Assembly: GCF_947503705.1 (NCBI RefSeq)
Contig: NZ_CANNES010000001.1
Location: 936,501 to 1,000,500 of the forward strand
Length of the DNA: 64,000 bases
From: an uncultured Tateyamaria sp.
GTDB taxonomy: Bacteria > Pseudomonadota > Alphaproteobacteria > Rhodobacterales > Rhodobacteraceae
Reading direction: 5' to 3'
Shown here: piece after piece, positions 32,701-43,600 of the stretch
Numbering within the stretch: the first letter of the stretch is position 1
Layout: every line of letters begins with the position of its first letter
Translations under genes and position numbers: made by a program
The notes under the pieces: generated by a model
Databases searched by the model: none
What the model saw: only the letters and a program-made list of their open reading frames with translations
What the model was told of the DNA's origin: nothing

Positions 32701-35700
32701 ATGTCGTTAGACGCGCCCGAGACGGGGTTGGATGGTCCGGTGCTGCACGGCCTTGATCCGCAACTTGGGATCTTTGGTACGCTTTTGGGTTTGCTGCGCG
32801 AAGTCGACACCGATCTTTACGCCCTCAACCCCGACTGGTTCAAAGACCCGGTTCAGCCCATCACTGCGATGGTCGAAGACAACCCGCACCTGTTGCTGAC
32901 CACGATCCTGTCCTTTCTGGGCGAACAGCAGCCAAGTCCGATGGACAGCGATGCCGACGAATTCTGGTATCCGATCGAATATCCGAAAGATGGCAAACAA
33001 GTCCCGACCGGCATGAGCCTGGTCGCCAGCAGCGACCCGGATGCGAGCCGAATGTCCCTTGGTGTGGCCTATGACCCTTTTGCGGGGGATGCCAAACATG
33101 ACGATGATCTTTTTGCCATCAACCTTCTGGCGCAACTGCCGATCCTGGATCTTGAGACCCGCCAATTTCTGTTGGGCCGCGATGATGAGCCTGTGCAACT
33201 GCTGACCCAACTGCGTGCCAAGGATGGCAAGCCGTTTTCGGCCGCCGACGGGGCGGTGTCGCTGTTGGGGTTGGATATCAAGGGCGACCTCTTTACCAAC
33301 AAGGACCCGGACGTGCAATTCCTGCTGAAGGATTTTGTGCTGGGCGATGCCAAGGTGGCGGATCAGGACGCCGTTGGCCTGTTCAAGGATCCCACGCGAC
33401 TGCTGGGCGATGTGTTCAAAGCCTTGCTGGAATACGCCCTGAAGGCGGCCACGGATGCGGCGCTGAAGGCGGCCAAGGATACCGCGGGTCATGTCAATGT
33501 GAATGTCACGCTGTCCGAGGCCGACAAGGCGATGATCAAGGCGATGGAACAGGGCGTTCTGTGGCTTTTGGGTCTGCCGTCACCGTCGGGTCAGCCCTCG
33601 CCCATTCCGCAGGTTGAATGGCTGAAGCTGGTTGGTGACGATTTTGGAACGGTCTGGCGCGATTGGTTCTTGTCCATCGTCAATGATGCGCCGCTGCTGC
33701 GCCAGTGGTTGCATGGCATTTTCTGCATGGCCAATGGCCTCGATATCTATGCCCGCAAGGACGATATCGACAAGGATATGCACGGGGCGGGTACGATTGA
33801 GGACCCGTTTTCGGTGACGTTCTTTGACGGTGGCGACGATGCCCCGAGCCTCGATTTCACCCTTGCCGTGGATGGCGCCGACCCGACCATGCTGACCCTG
33901 GGTGCGCGGATGACGGCCCCGACCAAGCATGTCGAAAACCTGGATTTTGACATCTCGGGCAGCGCGACCCTGGCCGAGATTGCCTTGGGCGGGGCGAACC
34001 CGGTCAAGGTTGAACCCGGCTTTGAAGTCTTTGCCACGGCAAAGCGGCCCGACGGGTCCGCGTTGTTTGAGTACAAGGACGCCGATCCGGACTACAGCAT
34101 CAGCCCCACTGCCTTCAAAATCGGCCTCAAGCTGGAGCAGGGCGCGTCTGATCCGGTGCCCTTTGGCGATTTTCATGAGGGCGACGATAAAACCCTATCC
34201 TTTGTCGACATGCTGACCCGCGGTGTGGCGCAGCTTGATCCGCTGAAGATCCTCGTAGAGAAATTGCATGATGATGCGGTGTGGAAAGAGGTCTTTGATG
34301 CGCTGATCCCCGAGGGCTGTGGGCTGAGTTATGACAAAGGCGTTTTCGATTATGCCTTTGACACCGAATTGGCAGGCCGCCCCGTGACGGTTGCCCTGAA
34401 GGGCGGCAAACAGGGGGAGGCCGACGTCTTTGTGACGGCGGATGTGGGTATGGTCGTGGCCCCCCTTTCCCTTGGCCTCAAGGTCGGGGCCGTGGTGGCA
34501 GATGTACTGCACCCGACGCCGCCGGTCTTTGCCTTTACCGCGACGGCGGGCGGTGGCGCGGTGGACGACGTGCCGCTGCCGGAGCTGGTGGCCGATCTGG
34601 ATCAGGCGGGCGCATTTACCTTGGTGGGTGCGCTTCCCATCAAGGGGTTCGAGGACGATCCCGTCCGGTTCGGGATGATCCCCCTGACCGGGTTTGAGAA
34701 TTTCACTGCCGAGCGGTTGTTGCCGGTGATGCAGGCTGTTGTGCTGGATTATGCGCCGGTCAAGGAGTGGTTCCTGGCCCCTGTGACAGAGGCGGCAAAG
34801 GATTGCAGCTGGGCTTCGATCCTGGTGGAATGGGGATTTTTGGTCGAAGTACCGGAGGAGGCCAAGAGTGCCGCCGAGGATGCCGCCAAGGCCCTGCGCC
34901 TGCCCATTTTGGCGCAACAACCGATCAATTTCGATACCCTCAAAGACCTGCGCCCCGTCGAATTTTTCAAGGCGGCCCTGTCGCAATATCTGGCCGATAT
35001 TGATGAACAGTTGCTCTATAGGATTGGCAAGGATGACGGCCTGTATCTGACCCATGACAAGGGCAAGGCCGAGGACGATGATGAGGCAGAGGCGGGCCCG
35101 CAGCGCTATGGCTTGCGTCTGGCGATGCAGGACATCGTTGTGGCCGGGGGCAAGAAGAAGGGCGACGCAGAAGAGCCGGATGCGCCGAAGAAGGAAAAGA
35201 CCGAAGTCATCCTGCAACTTGGCAAGTGGATGTCGGATACGGCCAAGGCGGAGGAAAAGCCCGAGGACGGCGAGGTTGAGGAGGCAAGTGACGAGGACGG
35301 CGAAACCGACACTAAAAACTGGCTGACCAACTCCTGGGGCGATCACAAACCCGGCCCGCCCAAACGCGGCATCCATCTTGACCTAGTCAAGATTGCGCCC
35401 AATGAAACCAAGCCCGAATTTGACCTCAAGCTGAAGCTGGTGAGCGTGGGCCTGGATGTCGAGGGCAACGAAAAGAACCCGCTTTTTGACATTAAGGGTT
35501 ACAAGGCCGAAGGCATGCAGGCCCGTGCCTATTTCAGCAACGTGGATGGCCCTGTCAAAGTCGGTGGCGGCGTGCGTGTTGAACGCGCCTCTTTGCCGTT
35601 GGGGCCACCCAGCGAACCGGCCAAAGACACCAAGAACCCTGTGGCCAGCGGGTTGTTGTCATCCGGTGACAAGGACGCCAAATCCAAAGACGGCAAAGAC

Positions 35701-37983
35701 AGCAAAGAGGTCGCCAAGGGCGATCCGGTGAACCCCGAGTTCGCGGTACAGATCGCCTATACCTATGATTTTGATGCCGAAATTCTGAACGATGACCCGG
35801 AAGCGGGTGGCAAAATCTGGATCCCCGTCAACAAGTCCTTTGGCCCGATGTTCTGCCGCAAGGTGGGGCTTGGTTTTGACAGTGACAAGCATCTGCTGGT
35901 GGGCTTTGACGGGTCGGTCGAACTGGGCCCGCTGGGCATTGACCTGATGGATTTCTCGGTGGGCATCCCGCTGACTCATCCGCAGGACATCAAGGATTAT
36001 ACCCTCGATCTTGGCGGTCTGGACCTCACTTTCAAAGGCGGGCCTGTCGAGATCAGTGGCAGTTTCCTGGAGATGGAAACCAAGGTCGACTTGCCCGGGC
36101 CGCCACCCAAAGAGATAGACGTGGTGCAGTATACCGGTGCCGCTCTGATCAAGACCGAGGCGTTTTCGCTGTCGGGCATCGGATCATATGCGTCAATTGA
36201 CGGGGCGCCGTCGATGTTCGTCTTTGCCGTACTGGACAAGAACCTGGGCGGGCCGGTGTTCTTTAACGTGACGGCGCTTGCGGCGGGTTTTGGGTTCAAG
36301 CGCAAGCTCTTGTTGCCCGCGATTGACCAGGTGCAGGAATTCCCGCTGGTCAAGATCATCTCGGACCCGACCTATATTGCCAATGGCGATGATCCCGAAG
36401 AGGCTCTGACGAAAATCAGCGAGGCGATCCCGCCTGATCCGTCCTCTTATTGGCTGGCTGCTGGTGTGCGCTTCCGCTCGTTTGAGCAGATAGAGACAGT
36501 GGCCTTGCTGGCTGTGACCTTTGGCACCGATCTGACCGTGGCGGTGCTGGGCCTGTCGAAACTGTCGGTGCCTGCGAACCTCAAACCGTCGGAAAACCCG
36601 ATTTGCTATGCCGAACTGGCCTTGCGGGCCGAGTTCAATCCGGCGGTGGGCGTGTTGTCAGTTGAGGCGCGGCTGACCTCGAATTCCTATGTCTTTGACA
36701 AGGATTGCAAGCTGACTGGTGGCTTTGCCTTTTTCACATGGTTCAGTGGCGAACATGAGGGCGATTTCGTTGTTACGCTGGGCGGGTATCACCCGGATTT
36801 CAAACCGCCTTCGCACTACCCCGTCGTCCCACGGCTGCAACTGGATTGGAAAAAGGGCGATGTTCGGATCACGGGTGATCTGTACTTTGCCCTGACGCCG
36901 TCGTGCCTGATGGCAGGGGGCAAGCTGTCGGCAGTTTATGACATTGGCTGGGCCAAGGCGTGGTTTGTCGCTTATGCCGATTTCATTATCAGTTGGAAGC
37001 CGTTCCATTATGACATCCGTATCGGCGTAAGCATAGGCGCCAGCGCCACGGTCAGCGTTGATCTGGGCCTGTTCACGGTGTCCAAGACCTTTACCTTTGA
37101 ACTGGGCGCAGACCTGCACCTTTGGGGACCTGACTTTGCCGGTGAGGCCCGCATCAAGTTTTATGTGGTATCCTTTACCGTGCGCTTTGGCGCGGATGGT
37201 GCGCCGGGCGCCAAGCCGATTGACTGGCCGGATTTCACCAAATCCTTCCTGCCCCATCGCGACGCGGTGGCCTCTGTCGTCTATGCCGGTGGCCTTTTGC
37301 AGGAATGGGAGAACGCAGACACCAAGGTCAAAATCCCCCTGGTCAACGCGCAGGACCTGGCGGTGAATGTCCAGTCCATGGCGCCCTGCACCAGCCTCAG
37401 TTATCTGGGCCGCGCGCCCGAGGGTGGCGATGAGTGGAAGGGCAAGCTGGGTATCAAGCCGCTGTATTCCAAGACCCTGTCATCTGACATGACTGTCACC
37501 ATGCGCAGCGATGTCCGGGGCGATGTGGATGCCGACCTGTTTGACGTCACCGTTTTGCGCAAAGGCTTTCCCGATGCGATGTGGGGGCAGGGCGCGCCTG
37601 AACTTGGCACGCCAACCAGTACCCTTTTGAAACAGGTGCCCGCCGGCGTGGCCGTGACCCTGAGCGAGAAGGGCAAGCAAAGTCAGGTCCGTCATGGCCT
37701 GCCCGCGATGGAATTGGCCGCCTTTGCATATGAGCCCATCGACAAGTCTATTTTCTGGGGCGATGTGCCCCTGCCCAAGCCGATCACCCCCAAGGGGGAC
37801 AAGACCTTTGCCGAGATCATCACCAGCGACAAGCGCGCGCCCATCATGGATGTGCTGCGCGCCTGCACCCCTCATCCGCTGAACCCCACCGACCTGACCA
37901 GAACGGCAGCCGAGGCCGATACGATTTACCAGTCCGAGCCGACCTATGCCGCGCTGGGCCAGCAACTGCCAGAGGAGCGTTAG
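32701..37983 (+). CDS. Giant DUF6603-like protein, first gene of a six-gene cassette
   Basis: A protein of 1760 residues beginning MSLDAPETGLDGPVLHGLDP. No signal peptide or membrane helix is evident. Much of it looks like long alternating beta-strands (for example LGGLDLTFKGGPVEISGSF). Highly charged linkers occur near residues 785-880 (Glu/Asp/Lys-rich) and 987-1008 (KDAKSKDGKDSKEVAKGD). The region about 1240-1500, with AELALRAEFNPAVGVLSVEA, GGFAFFTWFSGEHEGDFV and TLGGYHPDF..P followed by YPVVPRLQLDW, matches what I remember of DUF6603, a family without known function. ATG is chosen; a TTG four codons earlier is possible, and the ribosome-binding site is weak. The next gene starts three bases after its stop. 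Confidence 0.75.
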   Translation: MSLDAPETGLDGPVLHGLDPQLGIFGTLLGLLREVDTDLYALNPDWFKDPVQPITAMVEDNPHLLLTTILSFLGEQQPSPMDSDADEFWYPIEYPKDGKQVPTGMSLVASSDPDASRMSLGVAYDPFAGDAKHDDDLFAINLLAQLPILDLETRQFLLGRDDEPVQLLTQLRAKDGKPFSAADGAVSLLGLDIKGDLFTNKDPDVQFLLKDFVLGDAKVADQDAVGLFKDPTRLLGDVFKALLEYALKAATDAALKAAKDTAGHVNVNVTLSEADKAMIKAMEQGVLWLLGLPSPSGQPSPIPQVEWLKLVGDDFGTVWRDWFLSIVNDAPLLRQWLHGIFCMANGLDIYARKDDIDKDMHGAGTIEDPFSVTFFDGGDDAPSLDFTLAVDGADPTMLTLGARMTAPTKHVENLDFDISGSATLAEIALGGANPVKVEPGFEVFATAKRPDGSALFEYKDADPDYSISPTAFKIGLKLEQGASDPVPFGDFHEGDDKTLSFVDMLTRGVAQLDPLKILVEKLHDDAVWKEVFDALIPEGCGLSYDKGVFDYAFDTELAGRPVTVALKGGKQGEADVFVTADVGMVVAPLSLGLKVGAVVADVLHPTPPVFAFTATAGGGAVDDVPLPELVADLDQAGAFTLVGALPIKGFEDDPVRFGMIPLTGFENFTAERLLPVMQAVVLDYAPVKEWFLAPVTEAAKDCSWASILVEWGFLVEVPEEAKSAAEDAAKALRLPILAQQPINFDTLKDLRPVEFFKAALSQYLADIDEQLLYRIGKDDGLYLTHDKGKAEDDDEAEAGPQRYGLRLAMQDIVVAGGKKKGDAEEPDAPKKEKTEVILQLGKWMSDTAKAEEKPEDGEVEEASDEDGETDTKNWLTNSWGDHKPGPPKRGIHLDLVKIAPNETKPEFDLKLKLVSVGLDVEGNEKNPLFDIKGYKAEGMQARAYFSNVDGPVKVGGGVRVERASLPLGPPSEPAKDTKNPVASGLLSSGDKDAKSKDGKDSKEVAKGDPVNPEFAVQIAYTYDFDAEILNDDPEAGGKIWIPVNKSFGPMFCRKVGLGFDSDKHLLVGFDGSVELGPLGIDLMDFSVGIPLTHPQDIKDYTLDLGGLDLTFKGGPVEISGSFLEMETKVDLPGPPPKEIDVVQYTGAALIKTEAFSLSGIGSYASIDGAPSMFVFAVLDKNLGGPVFFNVTALAAGFGFKRKLLLPAIDQVQEFPLVKIISDPTYIANGDDPEEALTKISEAIPPDPSSYWLAAGVRFRSFEQIETVALLAVTFGTDLTVAVLGLSKLSVPANLKPSENPICYAELALRAEFNPAVGVLSVEARLTSNSYVFDKDCKLTGGFAFFTWFSGEHEGDFVVTLGGYHPDFKPPSHYPVVPRLQLDWKKGDVRITGDLYFALTPSCLMAGGKLSAVYDIGWAKAWFVAYADFIISWKPFHYDIRIGVSIGASATVSVDLGLFTVSKTFTFELGADLHLWGPDFAGEARIKFYVVSFTVRFGADGAPGAKPIDWPDFTKSFLPHRDAVASVVYAGGLLQEWENADTKVKIPLVNAQDLAVNVQSMAPCTSLSYLGRAPEGGDEWKGKLGIKPLYSKTLSSDMTVTMRSDVRGDVDADLFDVTVLRKGFPDAMWGQGAPELGTPTSTLLKQVPAGVAVTLSEKGKQSQVRHGLPAMELAAFAYEPIDKSIFWGDVPLPKPITPKGDKTFAEIITSDKRAPIMDVLRACTPHPLNPTDLTRTAAEADTIYQSEPTYAALGQQLPEER

Positions 37984-37986
37984 ACC

Positions 37987-39387
37987 ATGGCCGATGATCA
38001 TCCTCTGCCGCCTTTGGTCGCGGGCCAGATCCGGTTTTATCAGGCGTCCCCGCCTGCGCTGCCGCCTGGTGATTACACCATCAAGGTCGCCCAGGATCTG
38101 TCAGGTGGCGGGGAGGATGGGAACCCCGCCGCCTCAGACAGCTTTGCCAAGGACAGCCCCTTTGCCATTGTCGGCCCCCGCTTTACCCTCAAGCCCAACG
38201 AAGTCTATTCGGTTTATCCACCCAAGGGCCATTTCGGCCCGTTCGACAATGCGCTGCCCCATGTGGTCTTTACCCGTCGCACCTTGCCGTGGGAGCGGAC
38301 GATTGACCCCACCGACCCCAATCAGGATGCCGATTTCCCCGTGCCATGGATGGCCCTCATCCTGCTTGGCCCCGGTGATTTTGAGCATGAGACCACCGTG
38401 CCCGAAGGCACTGACCGAAAGCCGGGCGAGATGCCAAATGTGACCAGCCGAACGGTGGGTGCGCTGCTAAACCCCGGAGACGGGTTCGTACACCCGCAGG
38501 GCATTCATCTGGACTATGGCCAGACCGAAAGCGATCTGTGCAACACCATTGATGTGCCTGTGTCCGTGTTCACAGAGGTCGTCCCAAGCGCCGAAGACCT
38601 GCCCTTTCTGGCCCATGTCCGCGAGGTGAAAACCGGGGGCAAAGAGACCCTGTCGCTGCAACAGGACGGCTGGTTCACCGTTGTGCTGGGCAATCGCCTG
38701 CCTGAAACCACGATGGAAAAGACCGGGATCAAGAACCGGGTCTGTCTGGTGTCACTTGAGGGCTTCAAGGATCATCTGCCAGTCGTCGACGCGAATGGCG
38801 TGCCCTCCCTGCCCGGTGCGGGGGGCGCTCACACGGCGCGTATGGCGGTCTTGGCCAGTTGGGATTTCACTTGTTACGGCACCAATGACTTTAAGGTCCG
38901 CATGACCGAGATGGACGACAAATCCCTGTTGTCTCTGGATGCGGTCCGCCCCGAAGGCACGGATGAGGCGACCAAGGCGGTTCAGGATGCCTTTGCCCTT
39001 GGTTATGCGCCCCTGAACCACACCACCCGTTTGGGCGAGAAAACCGTGTCGTGGTATCGCGGCCCGATGATCACCCAAGAGATGGCGATGCAGAGCCCTT
39101 TTGCCTTCATCCCCACCGCTGACCGTGCCCTGCGCTATGACGCGACGGGGATGTTTGCCGCCGAATATGCCTCGGCCTACGAATTGGGGCGGATGCTGGC
39201 CTTGCAGAACCGTGGTTTTGCCAGCGCGATGTACCGCTATCGCAATACCGTCAAGATCGCTCAGGAGGCCGAAAAGACCGCCGCCGATCTGGCCGCCGGG
39301 TTTTATGTCGCGCCGTTGATGAGTGCGGATGACACGTTGGAAGACGCGGTCGCCAAGCTCTTTGAGACGTCAAAGGAGTGGGACTGA
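37987..39387 (+). CDS. Conserved protein of unknown function, cassette gene 2
   Basis: A protein of 466 residues, cytoplasmic by sequence (no signal peptide, no membrane helix). Notable segments are GQIRFYQASPPALPPGDYTI at the start, PWMALILLGPGDFE, TIDVPVSVFTEVVPSAEDLP followed by FLAHVREV, and GFASAMYRYRN near the C-terminus. They look like blocks of a real conserved family, but I cannot attach a name. The N-terminal 150 residues appear beta-rich, and the C-terminal 150 mixed with helices. GAGGAG near the end of the preceding gene can serve as ribosome-binding site, and the three-base gap suggests coupling. Its role is probably tied to the giant DUF6603-like protein. Confidence 0.72.
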   Translation: MADDHPLPPLVAGQIRFYQASPPALPPGDYTIKVAQDLSGGGEDGNPAASDSFAKDSPFAIVGPRFTLKPNEVYSVYPPKGHFGPFDNALPHVVFTRRTLPWERTIDPTDPNQDADFPVPWMALILLGPGDFEHETTVPEGTDRKPGEMPNVTSRTVGALLNPGDGFVHPQGIHLDYGQTESDLCNTIDVPVSVFTEVVPSAEDLPFLAHVREVKTGGKETLSLQQDGWFTVVLGNRLPETTMEKTGIKNRVCLVSLEGFKDHLPVVDANGVPSLPGAGGAHTARMAVLASWDFTCYGTNDFKVRMTEMDDKSLLSLDAVRPEGTDEATKAVQDAFALGYAPLNHTTRLGEKTVSWYRGPMITQEMAMQSPFAFIPTADRALRYDATGMFAAEYASAYELGRMLALQNRGFASAMYRYRNTVKIAQEAEKTAADLAAGFYVAPLMSADDTLEDAVAKLFETSKEWD

Positions 39388-39423
39388 CAATGTGCTGCTT
39401 GATCCTTGACCAAGAGGTCCATC

Positions 39424-40632
39424 ATGACGACTGATCCGGCCCCCGCGTATCCCGCCTTGCCCGAGGTCGTGACCCGTTTTCTGGGCCGGTCTGTCCTGAT
39501 GTATGGTATCCCGTTCAGCTATCTGGTGCCGGACGCGCGGATGCTGCCCTCGGAATCCATCCGCTTTTTTTATGTCGATCCGGGTTGGATTTCGACGCTG
39601 GTGCAGGGGGCCACAAGTGTGGGCCGTCCCACGCCGCGTGACACGCCGCTGGATACGTTCTTGCGCGATCAGGCCCTGCGCGATGCCCTTTCGGAGGCGA
39701 TGTCGGTCCGCGAAAGTGGCGAGGATGAGCCACAGGCGACAGATGCCAAATGGCCCCTGACCGGTTTCCTGATGCGCTCCGAAGTGGTGGCGGGGTGGCA
39801 GGGCCTTGAGATGCGCACCTATGACGACACGGGCGCCGAGATTGCGCCGCTGCGCATCGACCGTCTGGCCCCTGACATCATGCTGTGCATTTTCAACGGT
39901 AAAGTGCACAGTCTGACCCTGAAACAACCGCCCGAGGGTATGCATTTCGGCCTGTCGCCGGGCAGCGTGCCGGGAGAGTATTTCCGCCTCAAGCTGCGCA
40001 ATCTGAATGGGACCGTGACCGTAACCCAAAGCCACGGTGTTCTGGACAACCACAGCGCCAATGCCCATGCCGGCGTCGAGACGCGGTATACTGGAGATGC
40101 GACCTGGTCGGGCGGCAGCCTGAACGCAGATCAGATCACAGCACTGACCAGCGGGTTCTCGGCCACGACCATGACGTGGGACTATGCGGTGGCCAAGGAT
40201 CAAGTGGCGTTTGTTGCTGGTGGTACGGTCACCCTCAGCTTTGCAGTGACGGTTAGGGTGCCGGATATGAACCCCAAGAAACCGCCCAGCGTCACGCAAT
40301 CGGTTCTGAAATTCACCCTAACCTTGCCCGGTGGTGCGCCAAAGATCGTGTTGGCAGGCCATCCCGACAACCACAGTGTGGAACGCAGCATTCCGCCTGG
40401 CGAGTTTTTTCCCACCTGTTTCAACACTGGCATCAAGGCCCCGATGCGCGCTCCTGCCGCCGGGGCCACCCGGCCCACCCGGGTGCTGCGCGCGGCGAGG
40501 ATGGCCGAGGATATTCGCGCAAAACTCAAGGCCCATGATCAGGATGTCAGCATCTTTACCTCGGCCGAGTTCGGGGTGGAAATGGTCGAAAGTCCTGGTT
40601 TCGTGACCTTCAAATCAGAGAAATTGACATGA
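39424..40632 (+). CDS. Conserved protein of unknown function, cassette gene 3
   Basis: A protein of 402 residues without signal peptide. The block near the N-terminus, FLGRSVLMYGIPFSYLVPDA then RMLPSESIRFFYVDPGWI and GATSVGRPTPRDTP, is striking and resembles unnamed conserved proteins in diverse bacteria that I remember only as hypothetical. The middle carries LSPGSVPGEYFRLKLRNLNG. The C-terminal half has beta-sandwich-like strands (GTVTLSFAVTVRVPD). The ATG was chosen after AAGAGGTCC. The TGA overlaps the ATG of the next gene (ATGA). It lies in the middle of the cassette and is presumably a component of the same assembly. Confidence 0.7.
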   Translation: MTTDPAPAYPALPEVVTRFLGRSVLMYGIPFSYLVPDARMLPSESIRFFYVDPGWISTLVQGATSVGRPTPRDTPLDTFLRDQALRDALSEAMSVRESGEDEPQATDAKWPLTGFLMRSEVVAGWQGLEMRTYDDTGAEIAPLRIDRLAPDIMLCIFNGKVHSLTLKQPPEGMHFGLSPGSVPGEYFRLKLRNLNGTVTVTQSHGVLDNHSANAHAGVETRYTGDATWSGGSLNADQITALTSGFSATTMTWDYAVAKDQVAFVAGGTVTLSFAVTVRVPDMNPKKPPSVTQSVLKFTLTLPGGAPKIVLAGHPDNHSVERSIPPGEFFPTCFNTGIKAPMRAPAAGATRPTRVLRAARMAEDIRAKLKAHDQDVSIFTSAEFGVEMVESPGFVTFKSEKLT

Positions 40633-43600
40633 GCGACACAACCGGATCGGCGTGGCTCTTGGCCCCGATGGAGCTTTCTGCGCTGGTCGTAGGCAAGGAT
40701 GCAGGCGGTGCGGCGGGCCATGTCTGGACCGATCTGATGCCCGCCTTTCAGAATGTGTGGTCGAACCTTGTCACTTCTGGCCCCGATCTGGTCGATATGT
40801 TTCCCCAGGGCGACACCGCCCCCCCGCCCGAGGGCGGCGTGCATCTGCACTGGCTGCTGCCGCAGGCCTTTGGCCACGGTGTGGCAGGGCCGGATGGCGG
40901 ACTGGATTATCCGTATGTGCCCAACCGCTGGCTGGTGCGCCGGGTCCGCTATAAACAAGGCACGCCAGATCACCCCGAAAACAGCGAAGTTGTCGATACC
41001 GCCAGTTGGATCATCGAAAGCGATTTTCTGCATGAAGTGAACCAGGACAAGGTTGCCCCGGGTGCTGTCCCTTTCCTGAACGAAGACAGCACGACGCTGT
41101 TTGCCAGTGTGGGCCAAGCGACGCCCTTGCAGGATTGGACGCCAACGCCTGCAACGTACAACCTGAAACTGACAGCCCTTGGATCTGGCACGGCCGATTT
41201 CCCGTCGAGCTATCCGCTTTCCAAAAGCGTTCTGGGCTTTCACGATCCCGATCCCACGGGGGGCGACGCGGGCGACTGGCAGGTCACCTATCAGGTCATG
41301 GGCTGGTGTTCGGAACCGACCAAAGATTTGCTCCACGGTGTGACTGAAGAGACCATGGCCGCCCGGTTGGATGAACTGGCTTTTGCGGTCAGTGATACTG
41401 GCAAGGCTCTGGGCCTCATGAACCGCGTCTTATGTCACGGCGTGGCGGCCCGCGTGCATTGGAATGCGGGCGACGTGTTTGTGTCGCCTGTGCCCACATC
41501 CGAGGCGACCGTTTTTGTCGGCAACAGTTCGGCCGAGGCACTGGCCACGATGCTGGCCCAGAAGATGGAGGTCGAAGGGGCGACCGCTGCCGATCTTGAG
41601 CGTATTTTGACCGCCTTTCACTATGACATGCTGGGCAGTGACCAGAACTTGCAGGACGTGGATGCCGAGTTGCATCGCCGCCGCTTTACCAGCCATGCGG
41701 GCGAAGACAGGTTTTCGATTGATGCCAAGCGCAGTGCGATCTCGGATCAGGCGGCGACCATGGCCGCCCCCATGAATGCCGAACCGCCCCGCCCCGTGCA
41801 GGTGTTGCCGCAAAAAACGGCAGAGGAATTGCAGGCCCTGAATGATGCCGCCGCCGGTCATGCCCGATTGCAGCGGGAACTGGCGCGCAGCCGCCAGACC
41901 CTGTTCACCGCCTGGAGCCGTTGGGCCACGAAGTACAATGCTGCCGTCACCTCTGACCCTGCGCTGGCAGACGATGTGGCTCGCGCCCGCACCGCTGTTG
42001 GCATCGCCGCTGGCGCGGAGGAGGCCGCAGGGCAGGACGTGGAGGCGCGTGCCGACAGGTTGCGCAGAGCCCTGGCCGACAGCCTGCCTGATCTTGAACT
42101 GTCGCGCAGCACCGGGGCCCCGTTTTACCATGCGGCGGACCCCGCCTTGTTGATCACGGGCAAGAATTTTGAGGCGCGCAACGTCCATAACCAGTATGTC
42201 GAGATGGACGTCTTGCCCTGCCGTCATGCAGGCGAAGTGATCCAGGGTGTGGCGGGTGTGCCGCCGGGTAAATCCAATGCGGTTGAGGTCAGCGCCCGCT
42301 TTCCCTTTCCGCTTGAGGGCCTTGTCCCGGTACCTGCGATGCCGCATGCCCCTTACGCCGATCTGCTGGATGGCCTTTTTCGAGAGGCCCTGTTGCTGGA
42401 TGCGGTGAATCCGCAAGGCAAGGACGAGATACCGGAACTGGTGACAGCCATCGCGCGCGAGATGTTTGTGTTGAGCGATATGCAGCACCCGTCTGATGCG
42501 GCGATTGCAGCCCTCAGCACCGGGGTCAAACGGTTGTTGATCGGGGGCGATCCGTTGCCTGATCCCGATCTGCATTTGGCTTTTGGTGCGCTGACCGATG
42601 TGGCCCCTGCTGTGCGCCCCAATGCGCTGGGATTTCAGCGGTGGGTGGGTAACCCGTGGCGCCCCGTCTATCTGGTTTGGGAGGTCGATTGGTCACCGCA
42701 GGACGGCCTTGGCGGCACCGCCGCGATCCCGGGCAACTGGTCAGGCTGGCCCTTGAACGCGGAGGGCAATGACTTTGTCGTGCCGCAGGATATGGCCGTC
42801 GCATCGACCCCGTGCACCTATAAATCCTATTCGATGCTGGCCCCGAACGCGGCATGGGTTTTGCGCCGCCGGTTGCAAAAGCTGAACCTCGCCAAGGGCA
42901 GCGACAAGCTGAGCCAGATCATTTCCGACCTCGACAGTATGCCAGTGGTGGCCCAATCGCTGGGCGGGTTTCAGCAGGCGCTGGGCCAGTTGGTGGAAGG
43001 GTTGCAACTGCCACCAATCAACCCGAAATACCTGAATGCCACGCCCCCGAGCTCCCAGCCCAAGTTGGACCCTGTCACCGATCCCGTTGCGGGATATCCG
43101 GCGCTGGACCCGCAGCATATGTATGCCCCGGCCCTGAGCCGCGATGGCGTGCCGCTGCACCCGTTTCAGCCGATGCGCGCGGGCAAATTGTCGATCCGCC
43201 GCTTGTCGATTGTGGATTCCTTTGGCCAGACCCGCGTGTTGATCAATACCACCGGTACCGATGCGCCGATTGTGCCCTCGTTCGGGCTGCCCACGCCGAA
43301 GGCGGATGACCCTGCCGTGGTGCTGCCCCCCCGCTATTTGCAGGCCGCCCGCGTCGATTTCAAATGGCGCCCTGCAGCCGAGGACGCCACAGTCGGCACG
43401 CCGCTTTGCGGCTGGATTTTTTCCAACCATCTGGATCAGAGCCTGATGGTCTGCAACGCCAAGGGTCACCTGTTGGGCGCCTTGCAGCGAGTCATTCGCG
43501 CACCCGGCGCAGGCGGCAGCGGCGGTGGCCATGACAGCAACCGGGGCTTTTTCTGGGTGCCGGTGCCAGGGCAGAACACCACAGAGGTAGACATTGATGA

